Source: Pseudomonadota bacterium
GTDB lineage: Bacteria > Myxococcota > Polyangia > Polyangiales > Polyangiaceae
DNA length: 12,919 nt
Assembly: GCA_023419055.1 (NCBI GenBank)
Contig: JAEZYO010001035.1
Coordinates: forward strand, 1-12,919
Direction of reading: 5' to 3'
A model generated the notes under the pieces. It saw only the letters and a program-made list of their open reading frames with translations, was not told the DNA's origin and ran no database searches. Shown here piece after piece: positions 6,601 to 12,758 of the stretch (within the stretch, counting starts at the first letter, position 1; every line of letters starts with the position of its first letter). Position numbers and translations under genes: made by a program.

Positions 6601-7815
6601 GTCGTCGCGCCCACGTCGGTCTGCGACAACTGGCACCGAGAGATCGCGCGCTTCGCGCCCTCTCTCGAGGTTCGCTGGTTTCTGGGTCCGGATCGCGAAA
6701 GCGAGCTCCTGAACCTGGGCGCGCGAAGCGTCGTGATCACGACCTACGCGCTGCTCCAGCAGGACGTGGAGCGCCTTCGAGCGCAGACCTTCGCCACCGC
6801 CGTCCTGGACGAGGCGCAGCTCATCAAGAACGCCGAATCTCAACGCGCCAAGGCCGCGTGCGCCCTCGACGCCAAGGTGCGCTTCGCGCTCACCGGCACT
6901 CCGGTCGAGAACCACGTCGGCGACCTCTACAGCATCTTCCGCTTTCTCTTGCCCGATCTCGTGGGCACCTGGGCCGCCTTCAGCCGGCGATTCGGCTCCT
7001 CGCGGAACGGCGAAGCCGGCGCTCAGGCTCGTCGTTCACTCAAGCGCTTGCTCAAGCCTTACCTGTTGCGCCGCACCAAGGCTCAGGTGCTCGACGAGCT
7101 GCCCCCGCTGACCGAGATCGAGCACCGCGTGACCCTGGGCCGCACGGAGGCGGCTCTCTACGAAGGCCTGCGGCAGAAGGCGCTCTCCGCGCTCGAGCAA
7201 GGTCGGGCAGACCCGAAGGCGCGCCTGCGCGTGCTGGCAGAGATCACACGCTTGCGTCGCCTCTGCTGCCACCCGCGGCTCGTCGCCCCGGCCGCGCCCG
7301 ACGAGAGCGCTAAGCTCGACGCGCTGATGGCGCTCCTCGACGAGCTCCGCCAAGGTCGCCACCGCGCGCTCGTCTTCAGCCAGTTCGTGGACGTCCTCAC
7401 GCTCGTGCGAGCGCGCCTCGACGAACGAGCCGTCCCCTACCAGTACCTCGACGGCGCCACGCCGACCAAAGCGCGGAGCGCCGCCGTGGACGGCTTCCAG
7501 TCCGGTCACGGCGACGTCTTCCTCATCAGCCTGAAGGCGGGGGGCTTCGGGCTCAACCTCACGGCGGCCGACTACGTGATCCACGTCGATCCCTGGTGGA
7601 ACCCCGCCGTCGAAGCGCAAGCCTCCGATCGCGCCCACCGCATCGGCCAGACACGCCCCGTCACCGTCTATCGCCTGATCGCCGAGGGCACCGTCGAGGA
7701 ACGCATCGTCGATCTGCACCGCAAGAAACAGGAACTGGCGGACTCACTGCTCGACGAGAGCGCCGACGCCGCCACTCTGGGTCCGGAGGAACTGCGAGCG
7801 TTGCTGGAGACCTAG
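3685..7815 (+). CDS. SNF2-family DNA translocase/helicase-like ATPase, 1376 aa
   Basis: The two RecA-like lobes are in the C-terminal third. LRDYQLEGFRWLARL precedes Walker A DDMGLGKTLQ (from about residue 948), then LVVAPTSVCDNW, Walker B DEAQ (about 1042), LTGTPVENH (about 1069), ALVFSQFVD, LKAGGFGLNL and the arginine-finger motif ASDRAHRIGQ (about 1313-1322). All SNF2 signatures are intact, so ATP-driven movement on double-stranded DNA is expected. The first ~90 residues (LLALGGPTNISNLTSLSNAA...) look like a winged-helix. Residues about 100-920 are a long Leu/Ala/Glu-rich region with no motif I can name and no visible SWIM zinc finger. The start ATG has GGAAG five bases upstream. It is the only clear plus-strand gene and converges on fic, with repeat unit D between them. 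No nuclease or methylase lies next to it, so a defence role is not supported beyond context; DNA repair or chromatin-like remodelling is equally possible. Confidence 0.93.
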   Translation: MSASRTWFESAAAELTAAHHDVLALLALGGPTNISNLTSLSNAAGLRETPTRKLSTTTLRPQVDALIRAGLARVESERFVVEPRAKHWSLRHAKARGRLSHLSMAVSAERYSSRFYPGEVLLAEKALFELDAALASGGVDLDDALDRALGATKALGDPETVVAIHSAFPALVLSFDRDWLTSVPEAPRVRLLELALRLAEVTGKPIGELYPYLLARPALYSARPELCSALFSLSLFGGDSEGSAEILRRVEGDRAAVLRAALATAQGRFAEPVEFKPAKRQDPVGAARLLQALLLLGRGGVADLAAAKSIATLGARKSAPFRRSASWLKEMVEFAGGQKGPVKSAFESRTETDCLEALFRGTFAIWTDSPYGGELAANQCAEYAKFFGAVGQKWLADQYLACSEQLERRSPRTPGERARLEQAEPRNSEGAAPSSARARALFELRTAKARWELSLEALERVATSVTSASLDAAPTAEERILWRVTPWGFGIEPYLQTRKGNGFTRGRKVAVKHLLPGEAQLERLPPEDRAVAAYARERRVIEFGYPRVFHEFEPAAFLALVGHPRVEHAGSERPVEVTRGTVQIAAQAVGDSLVVKLDPPDLKRALEVREEGARLVVYSVDEQAAPLLPLLGPGLTVPLSARERLLASLGRLAHVLPVQTSETTEANHVPPDPRVWLRVVPRGQGLLVTASARPLGAAGPTLVLGVGARRLLGRRDDESVQTERDLDQERRELGELLDLCPMLAGLEHSEPVTLEDAESCLELLSVLQRPDCRAAVEWPEGKPLRLRARVGRGALRARVERDASRFFAAGTLMVDGEASIELSELVALVSESPGRFVRLSSGDFIELERDLREALELLNVVSIEGAGRRRGVALSPSAFAVIDKLSDEGSGFELDAEVADYRARLERAFSSGPALPSGLEAELRDYQLEGFRWLARLSDAELSGCLADDMGLGKTLQAVALLLYRSEQGPALVVAPTSVCDNWHREIARFAPSLEVRWFLGPDRESELLNLGARSVVITTYALLQQDVERLRAQTFATAVLDEAQLIKNAESQRAKAACALDAKVRFALTGTPVENHVGDLYSIFRFLLPDLVGTWAAFSRRFGSSRNGEAGAQARRSLKRLLKPYLLRRTKAQVLDELPPLTEIEHRVTLGRTEAALYEGLRQKALSALEQGRADPKARLRVLAEITRLRRLCCHPRLVAPAAPDESAKLDALMALLDELRQGRHRALVFSQFVDVLTLVRARLDERAVPYQYLDGATPTKARSAAVDGFQSGHGDVFLISLKAGGFGLNLTAADYVIHVDPWWNPAVEAQASDRAHRIGQTRPVTVYRLIAEGTVEERIVDLHRKKQELADSLLDESADAATLGPEELRALLET

Positions 7816-7936
7816 GAAGGCATGGTTCGAACGGCCTCTCCTCGCTCGAGGTGCACGACGAAGAGCAGGCGAGCCCGCCGAGACCATTGCCACGCTCGGA
7901 ATCTAGCTGCTTTCGGCCCGGCGAGGGCGGGGTCCC

Positions 7937-8135
7937 GTTCCAGCACCCTCGGAACGCGCAGTCCCGACCGCCCGTTGGTCTCTTCGGCGCCGTCGTTCCC
8001 GCAGAAAGCACGCTGAAATGCACCGCCTCAGCCGGCGACCGCAGTTCTAAATTCTTCTTCCCGGGTGCGCCAGAAGCCGAGAGCCAACAGGTTCTTGGCT
8101 TTTCGGTTTTCTGGGGTGGAAGGGAGCCGGGGCTA
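7937..8135 (-). repeat. Intergenic repeat unit D
   Basis: Dyad GTTCCAGCACCCTCGGAAC (7937-7955), GCAGAAAGCACGCT (8001-8014), core (8044-8072), hairpin (8072-8103), GGTTTTCTGGGGTGGA, then AGCCGGGGCTAG. The minus-strand TAG at 8135-8133 is in frame with fic, nine bases after the fic stop. The unit lies between the converging ends of fic and the SNF2 gene. The remaining bases 7816-7936 show nothing recognisable. Confidence 0.9.
8072..8103. terminator. Terminator hairpin in unit D
   Basis: AGAAGCCGAGAGCC and GGTTCTTGGCTTTT form a stem with loop AACA. One arm carries CCGAGA instead of CCAAGA, which is a G-U pair in plus-strand RNA but an A-C mismatch in minus-strand RNA, so it may work better for the SNF2 transcript than for fic. 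Confidence 0.7.
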
Positions 8136-8141
8136 GGAGCG

Positions 8142-9407
8142 CTACTTCTCTCGCTCACCTTCTGAAGTGGGCGGCGAAGCTATCGTCGATAGGTGCGACA
8201 GAGTGGTGCCCTCCGTCGAGGAGCCACTTGCCCCGGGGGGCCCGAGTTCGGTCCCGCGGTTGATCACGTCGATGTAGCCGGAGTAAGCGAAAACTCGATT
8301 CTTCTTCAAGCCGGTGAGCTCGCCGACGATACCCTTCTTCTGAAACGTGGCGAGGGTCGACAGCGCCGTGGGAAGGGTCACCCCGCTCTCCTCGGCGACG
8401 CGCTTGGCCGTCGTTACGGGACGCTTGGCGAGCGCATCGAGCACGCGGAGTGCCGAGCTCGCCGACGTCTTCAGCTCGGCTCGAACGCGCACTCGATCGG
8501 CCTCTACGAGCGCGATAAGCTTCGTTGCCGTGTCAACGGCTTGGATGGAAACCTCGAGAACGCCTCGCATGAAGAACCGGAGCCACTGCTCCCAGTCGCC
8601 CTCAAAGCGAACACGCTGCAGGCTCTCATAGTACGCTGCGCGGTGTTGTTTGAAGTAGAGGCTGAGGTAGAGGAGCGGCTCCATGATCGCTTGCTCCGCT
8701 TGCAAGATCAGCGTGACGAGCAAGCGCCCCAAACGTCCGTTGCCGTCGAAGAAGGGGTGAATCGTTTCGAACTGCGCGTGAGCAAGCGCCGCTTTGACCA
8801 AGGTGGGCGCCTTCGACTCATTGACGTAGCGAGTCAGCGACTCGAGCAAGCCGGCAATGAGCTCGGCGGGCGGAGGCACGAACTCGGCATCGAAAGGCGA
8901 TGCACCGCCGACCCAATTCTGTTCGTTGCGGAGTCGCCCCGGCGTCAGGTGAGCTCCCCTGCCGCTCTTCGTCAGTGTCCAGTGGACGCTACAGATCAAT
9001 TCAGCGTCGATCGGCCTCCCACGCGACAGGGCAAGCAGGCCGACTTCCATCGCCGCGATGTAGTCGGATACCTCCTCGACCCCGTCCAAGGGAACGCCGG
9101 CGATCGCGCCACTCTCGAACCGCAAGAGGTCCGAGAGCGATGACTGCGTTCCTTCAATCTGCGCCGAGAGGACTGCCTCCTTGCGAACATAGAAGTACGT
9201 GAAGAGCTTCGCCTCCGGGAGCGTAGAGCGAATCCCCTCTAGCCGCCCAATCGCTTGATTGGCGCGCGCAACGAGGCTCTCGTCCTCGGGCGTCAGCGCG
9301 AGCTTGGGCGACGGAGGAAGCTCGCGTGGAACGAACGCCCGAATCGAAGCGCCCCGATAGAGGGCCTCGGCCAGATGGCCGCTGCGATCGCTCCTGAGGT
9401 CGCGCAT
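8142..9407 (-). CDS. Fic-domain AMP-transferase with C-terminal winged helix, 421 aa
   Basis: The catalytic Fic motif HPFFDGNGRLGR is at residues 217-228 with His217, Asp221 and both Arg intact, so transfer of AMP from ATP to a Ser, Thr or Tyr hydroxyl of a protein is expected. The N-terminal autoinhibitory helix has SAQIEG (81-86), the (S/T)xxxE(G/N) signature of class II Fic proteins, whose Glu85 would block ATP binding. YVRKEAVL just before it and the region 30-110 match the Fic_N part. Residues about 316-386 form a winged helix-turn-helix (RVLDALAKRPVTTAKRVAEE...), suggesting DNA binding and autoregulation. The last 35 residues are Ser/Thr/Gly-rich, beyond where such proteins usually stop. 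The ATG at 9407 was chosen because MRDLRSDRSGH leads directly into family-like sequence; no strong Shine-Dalgarno is seen. An AT-rich region with two direct repeats lies upstream. Target protein unknown. Confidence 0.93.
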   Translation of the reverse strand: MRDLRSDRSGHLAEALYRGASIRAFVPRELPPSPKLALTPEDESLVARANQAIGRLEGIRSTLPEAKLFTYFYVRKEAVLSAQIEGTQSSLSDLLRFESGAIAGVPLDGVEEVSDYIAAMEVGLLALSRGRPIDAELICSVHWTLTKSGRGAHLTPGRLRNEQNWVGGASPFDAEFVPPPAELIAGLLESLTRYVNESKAPTLVKAALAHAQFETIHPFFDGNGRLGRLLVTLILQAEQAIMEPLLYLSLYFKQHRAAYYESLQRVRFEGDWEQWLRFFMRGVLEVSIQAVDTATKLIALVEADRVRVRAELKTSASSALRVLDALAKRPVTTAKRVAEESGVTLPTALSTLATFQKKGIVGELTGLKKNRVFAYSGYIDVINRGTELGPPGASGSSTEGTTLSHLSTIASPPTSEGEREK

Positions 9408-9418
9408 AGCTCGGCGAG

Positions 9419-9470
9419 TTTAACTACCGAATCTTCGAAGTAAAATATCGACCTCGATTTTAACTACTGA
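9419..9470 (-). promoter_or_regulatory. Direct-repeat operator candidate upstream of fic
   Basis: TTTAACTACCGA (9419-9430) and TTTAACTACTGA (9459-9470) are direct repeats 40 bases apart, close to four helical turns, in an AT-rich patch that stands out from the GC-rich surroundings. The first ends 12 bases upstream of the fic start codon. The palindrome CTTCGAAG lies between them. Binding by the winged helix of the Fic protein itself is a natural guess. No clear -35/-10 pair can be fixed. Confidence 0.5.
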
Positions 9471-9486
9471 TCCTCGCTCCCGACTC

Positions 9487-9689
9487 GATCCAGCTTCCTT
9501 GGAATCGCCGACTGCGAGGTCCGCGGCGCCCAGGCATAGGAAAAATAGCTATCATTTCTGGCACTTAGCCGCATGACGCGACCCGAAGCGCCGTTCTAAA
9601 TTCTTCTTCCCGGGTGCGCCAAAAGCCAAGAGCCAACGGGTTCTTGGCTTTTCGGTTTTTAGGGGGTGGAGGTGCGAGAGCCGGGGCTA
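9487..9689 (-). repeat. Intergenic repeat unit E
   Basis: Weak dyad GATCC...GGAATC (9487-9506) at the position expected from the other units, a middle replaced by AT-rich sequence with the palindrome ATAGCTAT (9545-9552), core (9593-9621), hairpin (9621-9652), GGTTTTTAGGGGGTGGAGG, then TGCGAGAGCCGGGGCTAG. The closing CTA is the stop codon of the nucleotidyltransferase gene, as in unit B. Confidence 0.88.
9621..9652 (-). terminator. Intrinsic terminator hairpin in unit E
   Basis: AAAAGCCAAGAGCC pairs with GGTTCTTGGCTTTT over 14 positions around loop AACG. It lies 34 bases beyond the stop of the nucleotidyltransferase gene and is nearly the same sequence as in unit A. Confidence 0.82.
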
Positions 9690-10159
9690 GCCGCGCTGCT
9701 TCTCGTCGAGCGTCGCTCGGAGGATGATCAGCATCGCTTTGTCCTTGGCTCGGCCGAGCAGCTCTTTCACGCGGATGAGCCGAGCCAGAGTGAGCACCCG
9801 AACCCGAAGGTCGCCTACGTCGAGCCACTCGCTGTCCGCGACGAGCTCCTCGAAGCCGGTGTTCTCCTCAATCGTGCCGAGCAGATCGAGGGGACCACGG
9901 TTCGTTTCGAGCAACTCGTGACCAGCGCTTACGAGGTGAGATCCGTTGGGGCGCAGCCTTCGCGAGTCGTCGCGAAGACGGCGTCGAGCTTCGAGAGCGC
10001 TGAGAGCACACGTCGTACGTTCTCCGCTGATCGGTCGTAGACAACGTCCAAGTCGAAGGTGTTGACCGGCGCCCCCTGAAGAACAGCAGCCATACCCCCA
10101 ACGATCACGAACTCGACGTCGTGCTGGACCAGGATCCGGATGATGTCAGCGATCGCCAT
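9687..10159 (-). pseudogene. Nucleotidyltransferase-fold gene with a one-base frameshift (module 2)
   Basis: From ATG 10159 the frame gives EFVIVGGMAAVLQGAPVNTF and DLDVVY, with the Gly-Gly and Asp36/Asp38 of the minimal nucleotidyltransferase fold, and runs well to LDAVF at residue 62. It then becomes nonsense and stops. Skipping to another frame at about 9971-9976 resumes family-like sequence DDSRRLRPNGSHLVSAGHEL, GPLDLLGTIEENTGFEELV and a VKELLGRAKDKAMLIILRA tail, ending in TAG at 9687. Adding one base (TTCGC to TTCCGC, restoring an Arg) gives an uninterrupted 157-residue protein, the usual length. So this is a single-base deletion or a sequencing error. If real, the product is cut before the third Asp and should be inactive. 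It pairs with the small gene that overlaps its start by 14 bases. Confidence 0.82.
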
Positions 10160-10352
10160 CGGCCGGGCGGCGCACCGCCTTCACCATGTCGATGACACCC
10201 TGGACATGAGCGAGGCGCTCGGCGGGTGAGAGTCGAAGCATCCAGCGAATGAGCGAGCGATCCACACCGTCCTCATCGTAGGCGCTCGATACCCGCTCGG
10301 ATTCATGGTCCGCGAGGTGTCGGTTCGTGCTCGCTGGGAAGTCGCTCGGCAC
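10146..10352 (-). CDS. Small partner protein of nucleotidyltransferase module 2, 68 aa
   Basis: The clear part is VDRSLIRWMLRLSPAERLAH followed by VQGVIDMVKAVRR, a small helical protein type I associate with genes placed just before nucleotidyltransferases. It overlaps the next gene by 14 bases. The frame is open upstream to 10469 but that part runs through repeat unit F and is not coding-like. GTG at 10352 is proposed because a TATGAT box on the minus strand ends six bases before it, which would give a leaderless message. A GTG further in (at VDRSLIRW), preceded by GAGGACG, is an alternative. Antitoxin or specificity role is inferred from position only, and its partner is frameshifted here. 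Confidence 0.6.
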   Translation of the reverse strand: MPSDFPASTNRHLADHESERVSSAYDEDGVDRSLIRWMLRLSPAERLAHVQGVIDMVKAVRRPADGDR

Positions 10353-10492
10353 GGAGGAATCATAGCGCTCTGGCCGCGGATGCCGAAGCCCAAGGTGAAG
10401 GCGGGCAACCTCCAACCGTTCATGAGCCCGCGGCTGCAGTTCTAAAATTCTCCTGCCCGGGTGCGCCAAAAGCCAAGAGCCAACAGGTTCTT
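10341..10492 (-). repeat. Intergenic repeat unit F, truncated
   Basis: Weak GCTCGGCAC (10344-10352) at the place of the dyad, CCGTTCATGAGC (10417-10428) as in unit A/B middles, core with one extra A (10439-10468), left hairpin arm AAAAGCCAAGAGCC (10468-10481), loop AACA, and only GGTTCTT of the right arm (10486-10492). It ends four bases before the stop codon of the DUF2950 gene, so the usual edge segment is missing and the hairpin keeps only about seven base pairs with no T tract for minus-strand RNA. Confidence 0.87.
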
Positions 10493-10496
10493 CGTG

Positions 10497-11432
10497 TCAC
10501 ATCGCGTCGTGCGTTGGCTTCCAGGTCTTGTCCGGATCGTAGCGGTCCATGGCGGCCACGATGGCCGGCGTGTTAGGGCCGAGGTCCTTCTGGTAGACGA
10601 TGCCGTCGTAGCTGACGATGAACGTTTTCACGCCGGTGACGCGGTACTCAGCGGGCCAGGCCACCAGCGCAAAGCCGCCGATCATCGCGCCGTCGATGAA
10701 GTAGTCGAGCTGACCCAAGCGCGCCGAAGGTCCCTGACCCTCGAGGACTTTGAAGTAGTAGCCGTGGAACGGCTTTCGTTCCGCGTACCCCTGCTCGATG
10801 GCCCGCGCGACAGAGGACCCCACGGGCCCGCCCCACGTCCCGTCGGGGTTACGCCAGGCGAGCCCGTCGTGTTTGCCCTCCGTGCTGATGATTCGTTGGG
10901 CGTACTGATTCACCGCGGCCCCGTCGTGAATCTCGGATGCGTACTCGCGCTGCGCCTCGACGTAGCCGCGACAGATGCTGATGACGTCGAGCTCGTTGGC
11001 TCCGATGCGGCGCCGCAGCATTTCGTCGCGGCCCGCTGCGGAGTCGAAGTACCAGTTGCCCTCCACTGACACGATGGGGATCGGCAGTGGCCACTCGTCG
11101 CTACCGACGACCAGGGTCGCGCGAGCAGGGTCCCCTGGGTCGACTTCGACCGCGTTCTTCTCTCGCGCCTTCGCGACGAACGCAGCCGCTCGACTTCGGT
11201 CCTGGACCGGATCGTCGGAAGCCACCAGGTCCTCGGCGTCGGGGCCGAGGATCGCGAGCAGGGCGGGCACGTCGTAAACGGAAGCCGCTTTGATCAGCGC
11301 CTGGGCTGCGTCTTGGGGCGTCGAGAACGCCTTCTGCTCGCCGAACGCGTGCGGCTCCGGCGATTTCGCGGGTTGGCTCGTGCAGGCGATCGAAAGTGCG
11401 ATCGCGCAGAGCACATGAATGATCTTCTTCAT
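10497..11432 (-). CDS. DUF2950 family lipoprotein, 311 aa
   Basis: MKKIIHVLCAIALSIAC is a lipoprotein signal with lipobox SIAC (Cys17). The rest matches my memory of DUF2950: FSTPQDAAQALIKAASVYDV near the start, a central WYFDSAAGRDEMLRRRIGAN followed by ELDVISICRGYVEAQREYAS, then GYYFKVLEGQGPSA and GGFALVAWPAEYRVTGVKTF, and a YQKDLGPNT end. The family has no assigned biochemical function; it is exported. The start ATG is fixed by a strong GGAGGTGA six bases upstream that overlaps the stop of the DUF3300 gene, so the two are one operon with coupled translation. The stop is followed almost at once by truncated repeat unit F. Full length, no damage seen. Confidence 0.9.
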   Translation of the reverse strand: MKKIIHVLCAIALSIACTSQPAKSPEPHAFGEQKAFSTPQDAAQALIKAASVYDVPALLAILGPDAEDLVASDDPVQDRSRAAAFVAKAREKNAVEVDPGDPARATLVVGSDEWPLPIPIVSVEGNWYFDSAAGRDEMLRRRIGANELDVISICRGYVEAQREYASEIHDGAAVNQYAQRIISTEGKHDGLAWRNPDGTWGGPVGSSVARAIEQGYAERKPFHGYYFKVLEGQGPSARLGQLDYFIDGAMIGGFALVAWPAEYRVTGVKTFIVSYDGIVYQKDLGPNTPAIVAAMDRYDPDKTWKPTHDAM

Positions 11433-11438
11433 GGCGTA

Positions 11439-11446
11439 TCACCTCC
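11439..11446 (-). promoter_or_regulatory. Strong ribosome binding site for the DUF2950 gene
   Basis: GGAGGTGA on the minus strand, six bases before the ATG at 11432. Its last three bases are the TGA stop of the DUF3300 gene, which ties translation of the two genes together and fixes the downstream start. Confidence 0.85.
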
Positions 11447-12758
11447 GTCCGCCGCCGCCGCGTCCGCCACCGCGAGGCCCGCCGCGTCCGCCACCGCCAC
11501 CGCGAGGCCCGCCGCCACCGCGAGGCCCCATGCTGGCGCTGCCGCGAGCGCTGCTGCTCCGCGCGCTGCTCCCACTGTAGCCGCCTTGCTTTCCGCCGTT
11601 GAACGCCTGCCCGCGCGTCTCGAGGCCGCTGCCCGCGCTGGGCGCCGCTCTGCGGTCGCCGATGCGATTGGCGCTCGTCGAAAGTCCTCTGTCGCCGCCA
11701 CGCGCGTAGTCTGCCCGCTGTCGATTCGGCGCATCCATCCGCCCGCCGCCGACGTCCTGACGACCTCTGTTGTCGCTCCGTCGTCCTGGCGAGGCGTTGC
11801 GTCCTCCGAATCGATCCGCGGTTGCTCGATCTCGGTACGGCGCACCGCCGCGGTGCCGAGGATTGTGCTCCCACCGACCTGACGTCCCGCCGCGCCCGGC
11901 GGTCCGCACCGATGAACTGTTGCGCACGAACGTGTTGTTGCGATTGACGTTGACGTAGGTGTCGTGCCCGCCGCCCCATCCGCAGCCATAGCCCCAGCCT
12001 CCGCCGAATGCGGCGCCCATCGCGACACCGATCCCGAAGGAGATCATGGCCGTTCCGGCAACGTAGCCGGGCGGATAGGCGTAGTGGGGATAGGCGTAGT
12101 AGGCCGGAGCCGGGCCATACACGACGGTGGGGCTATAGGTCGGGACGTAGACGACCTGCGGATCTGCCTGTTGGATCACCACGACGGTCTGGTCGTCGAC
12201 TTCCTTGGTCTCGACTTTCATCTGCTCGTTGGACTTCAGCGCGCCCTTGTCCTTCGCCTTCACTCGCATTCGCTGGACGGCCGCCATCACGTCCGCCTCC
12301 TGAGCCAGGAAGACGTTGCCGAGGTCCGTGGTCCACTTGATATTGCTCGCGAGAAGCTTCACGGCGTCCGGCACCGCGGCCAGCCCTTGAACGCTCGGGT
12401 CCCAGTCCATCTTCTTGACCGCTTCGACGAGCGCCTCGCCCTTCAGGTCCGCGTGCTGGCCGAGCCACTGCTGAAGCTCGACGAGCTCGAGTGGATAAGT
12501 GGAGGCCGCGAGCACCTGCGCGAGGAGCGGGTCCGGATACAGCGCAATGGGAGCGACGAGTGAGTCGATCTGTTCGTCCGGCACCTTTGCTGACGGTTGC
12601 GCGTCTGGCCGCTGCTCCGTTCCTGCGCCGCTCGCCTGCTGGGGCGCCGACGGGGAGGGAGCCGCGTCCTGCGCCAGCGTGGGCGTGATGGTACTCGGGA
12701 CGAGCGCCAGCGAACACAGGACGGCGACCACTCGATTCCTTCGGATGCGGCCCGACAT
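11439..12758 (-). CDS. DUF3300 family exported protein with Gly/Arg-rich tail, 439 aa
   Basis: Start taken as ATG 12758 because it gives a normal Sec signal peptide: basic MSGRIRRNR, hydrophobic VVAVLCSLALV, cleavage near TLA-QDA (about residue 29). A longer reading to 12833 puts 25 unlikely residues in front. Residues about 61-270 are the DUF3300 domain: LVAPIALYPDPLLAQVLAAS, YPLELVELQQWL, KKMDWDPSVQGLAAVPD, then QVVYVPTYSPTVVYG and a Tyr/Pro and Gly/Trp-rich stretch (AYYAYPHYAYPPGY, FGGGWGYGCGWGGGH). The tail from about 275 is Arg/Asn/Gly/Ser-rich, ending in GGGGRGGPRGGG-type repeats. DUF3300 and DUF2950 genes are commonly adjacent, which suggests a shared envelope function that is not known. 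Six bases separate it from the DUF2950 start. Confidence 0.9.
   Translation of the reverse strand: MSGRIRRNRVVAVLCSLALVPSTITPTLAQDAAPSPSAPQQASGAGTEQRPDAQPSAKVPDEQIDSLVAPIALYPDPLLAQVLAASTYPLELVELQQWLGQHADLKGEALVEAVKKMDWDPSVQGLAAVPDAVKLLASNIKWTTDLGNVFLAQEADVMAAVQRMRVKAKDKGALKSNEQMKVETKEVDDQTVVVIQQADPQVVYVPTYSPTVVYGPAPAYYAYPHYAYPPGYVAGTAMISFGIGVAMGAAFGGGWGYGCGWGGGHDTYVNVNRNNTFVRNSSSVRTAGRGGTSGRWEHNPRHRGGAPYRDRATADRFGGRNASPGRRSDNRGRQDVGGGRMDAPNRQRADYARGGDRGLSTSANRIGDRRAAPSAGSGLETRGQAFNGGKQGGYSGSSARSSSARGSASMGPRGGGGPRGGGGGRGGPRGGGRGGGGRR
11449..11530 (-). repeat. GC-rich tandem repeat encoding the Gly/Arg tail
   Basis: Imperfect copies of CCACCGCGAGGCCCGCCG and CGTCCGCCACC on the plus strand encode GPRGGGG/GRGGPRGGG at the C-terminus of the DUF3300 protein. 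It lies in frame and probably varies in copy number by slippage. Confidence 0.7.

Noticed and set aside
3685..7815. SNF2 gene as part of a known defence system such as DISARM
   Set aside because: No methyltransferase, phospholipase-D-type or DUF1998 gene lies beside it, and neighbours are unrelated modules.
7661..8158. Minus-strand ORF across unit D and the SNF2 3' end
   Set aside because: Translates the repeat core and the antisense of the SNF2 C-terminus; no coding pattern.
8193..9143. Long plus-strand ORF (316 aa) over fic
   Set aside because: Antisense shadow of a clear Fic protein; high GC keeps opposite frames open.
362..10492. CRISPR array
   Set aside because: Repeats are 0.8-5.2 kb apart, separated by genes, and longer than CRISPR repeats; no cas gene is present.
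10461..11069. Plus-strand ORF over the DUF2950 gene
   Set aside because: Antisense to a gene with a lipobox, strong ribosome site and family motifs.
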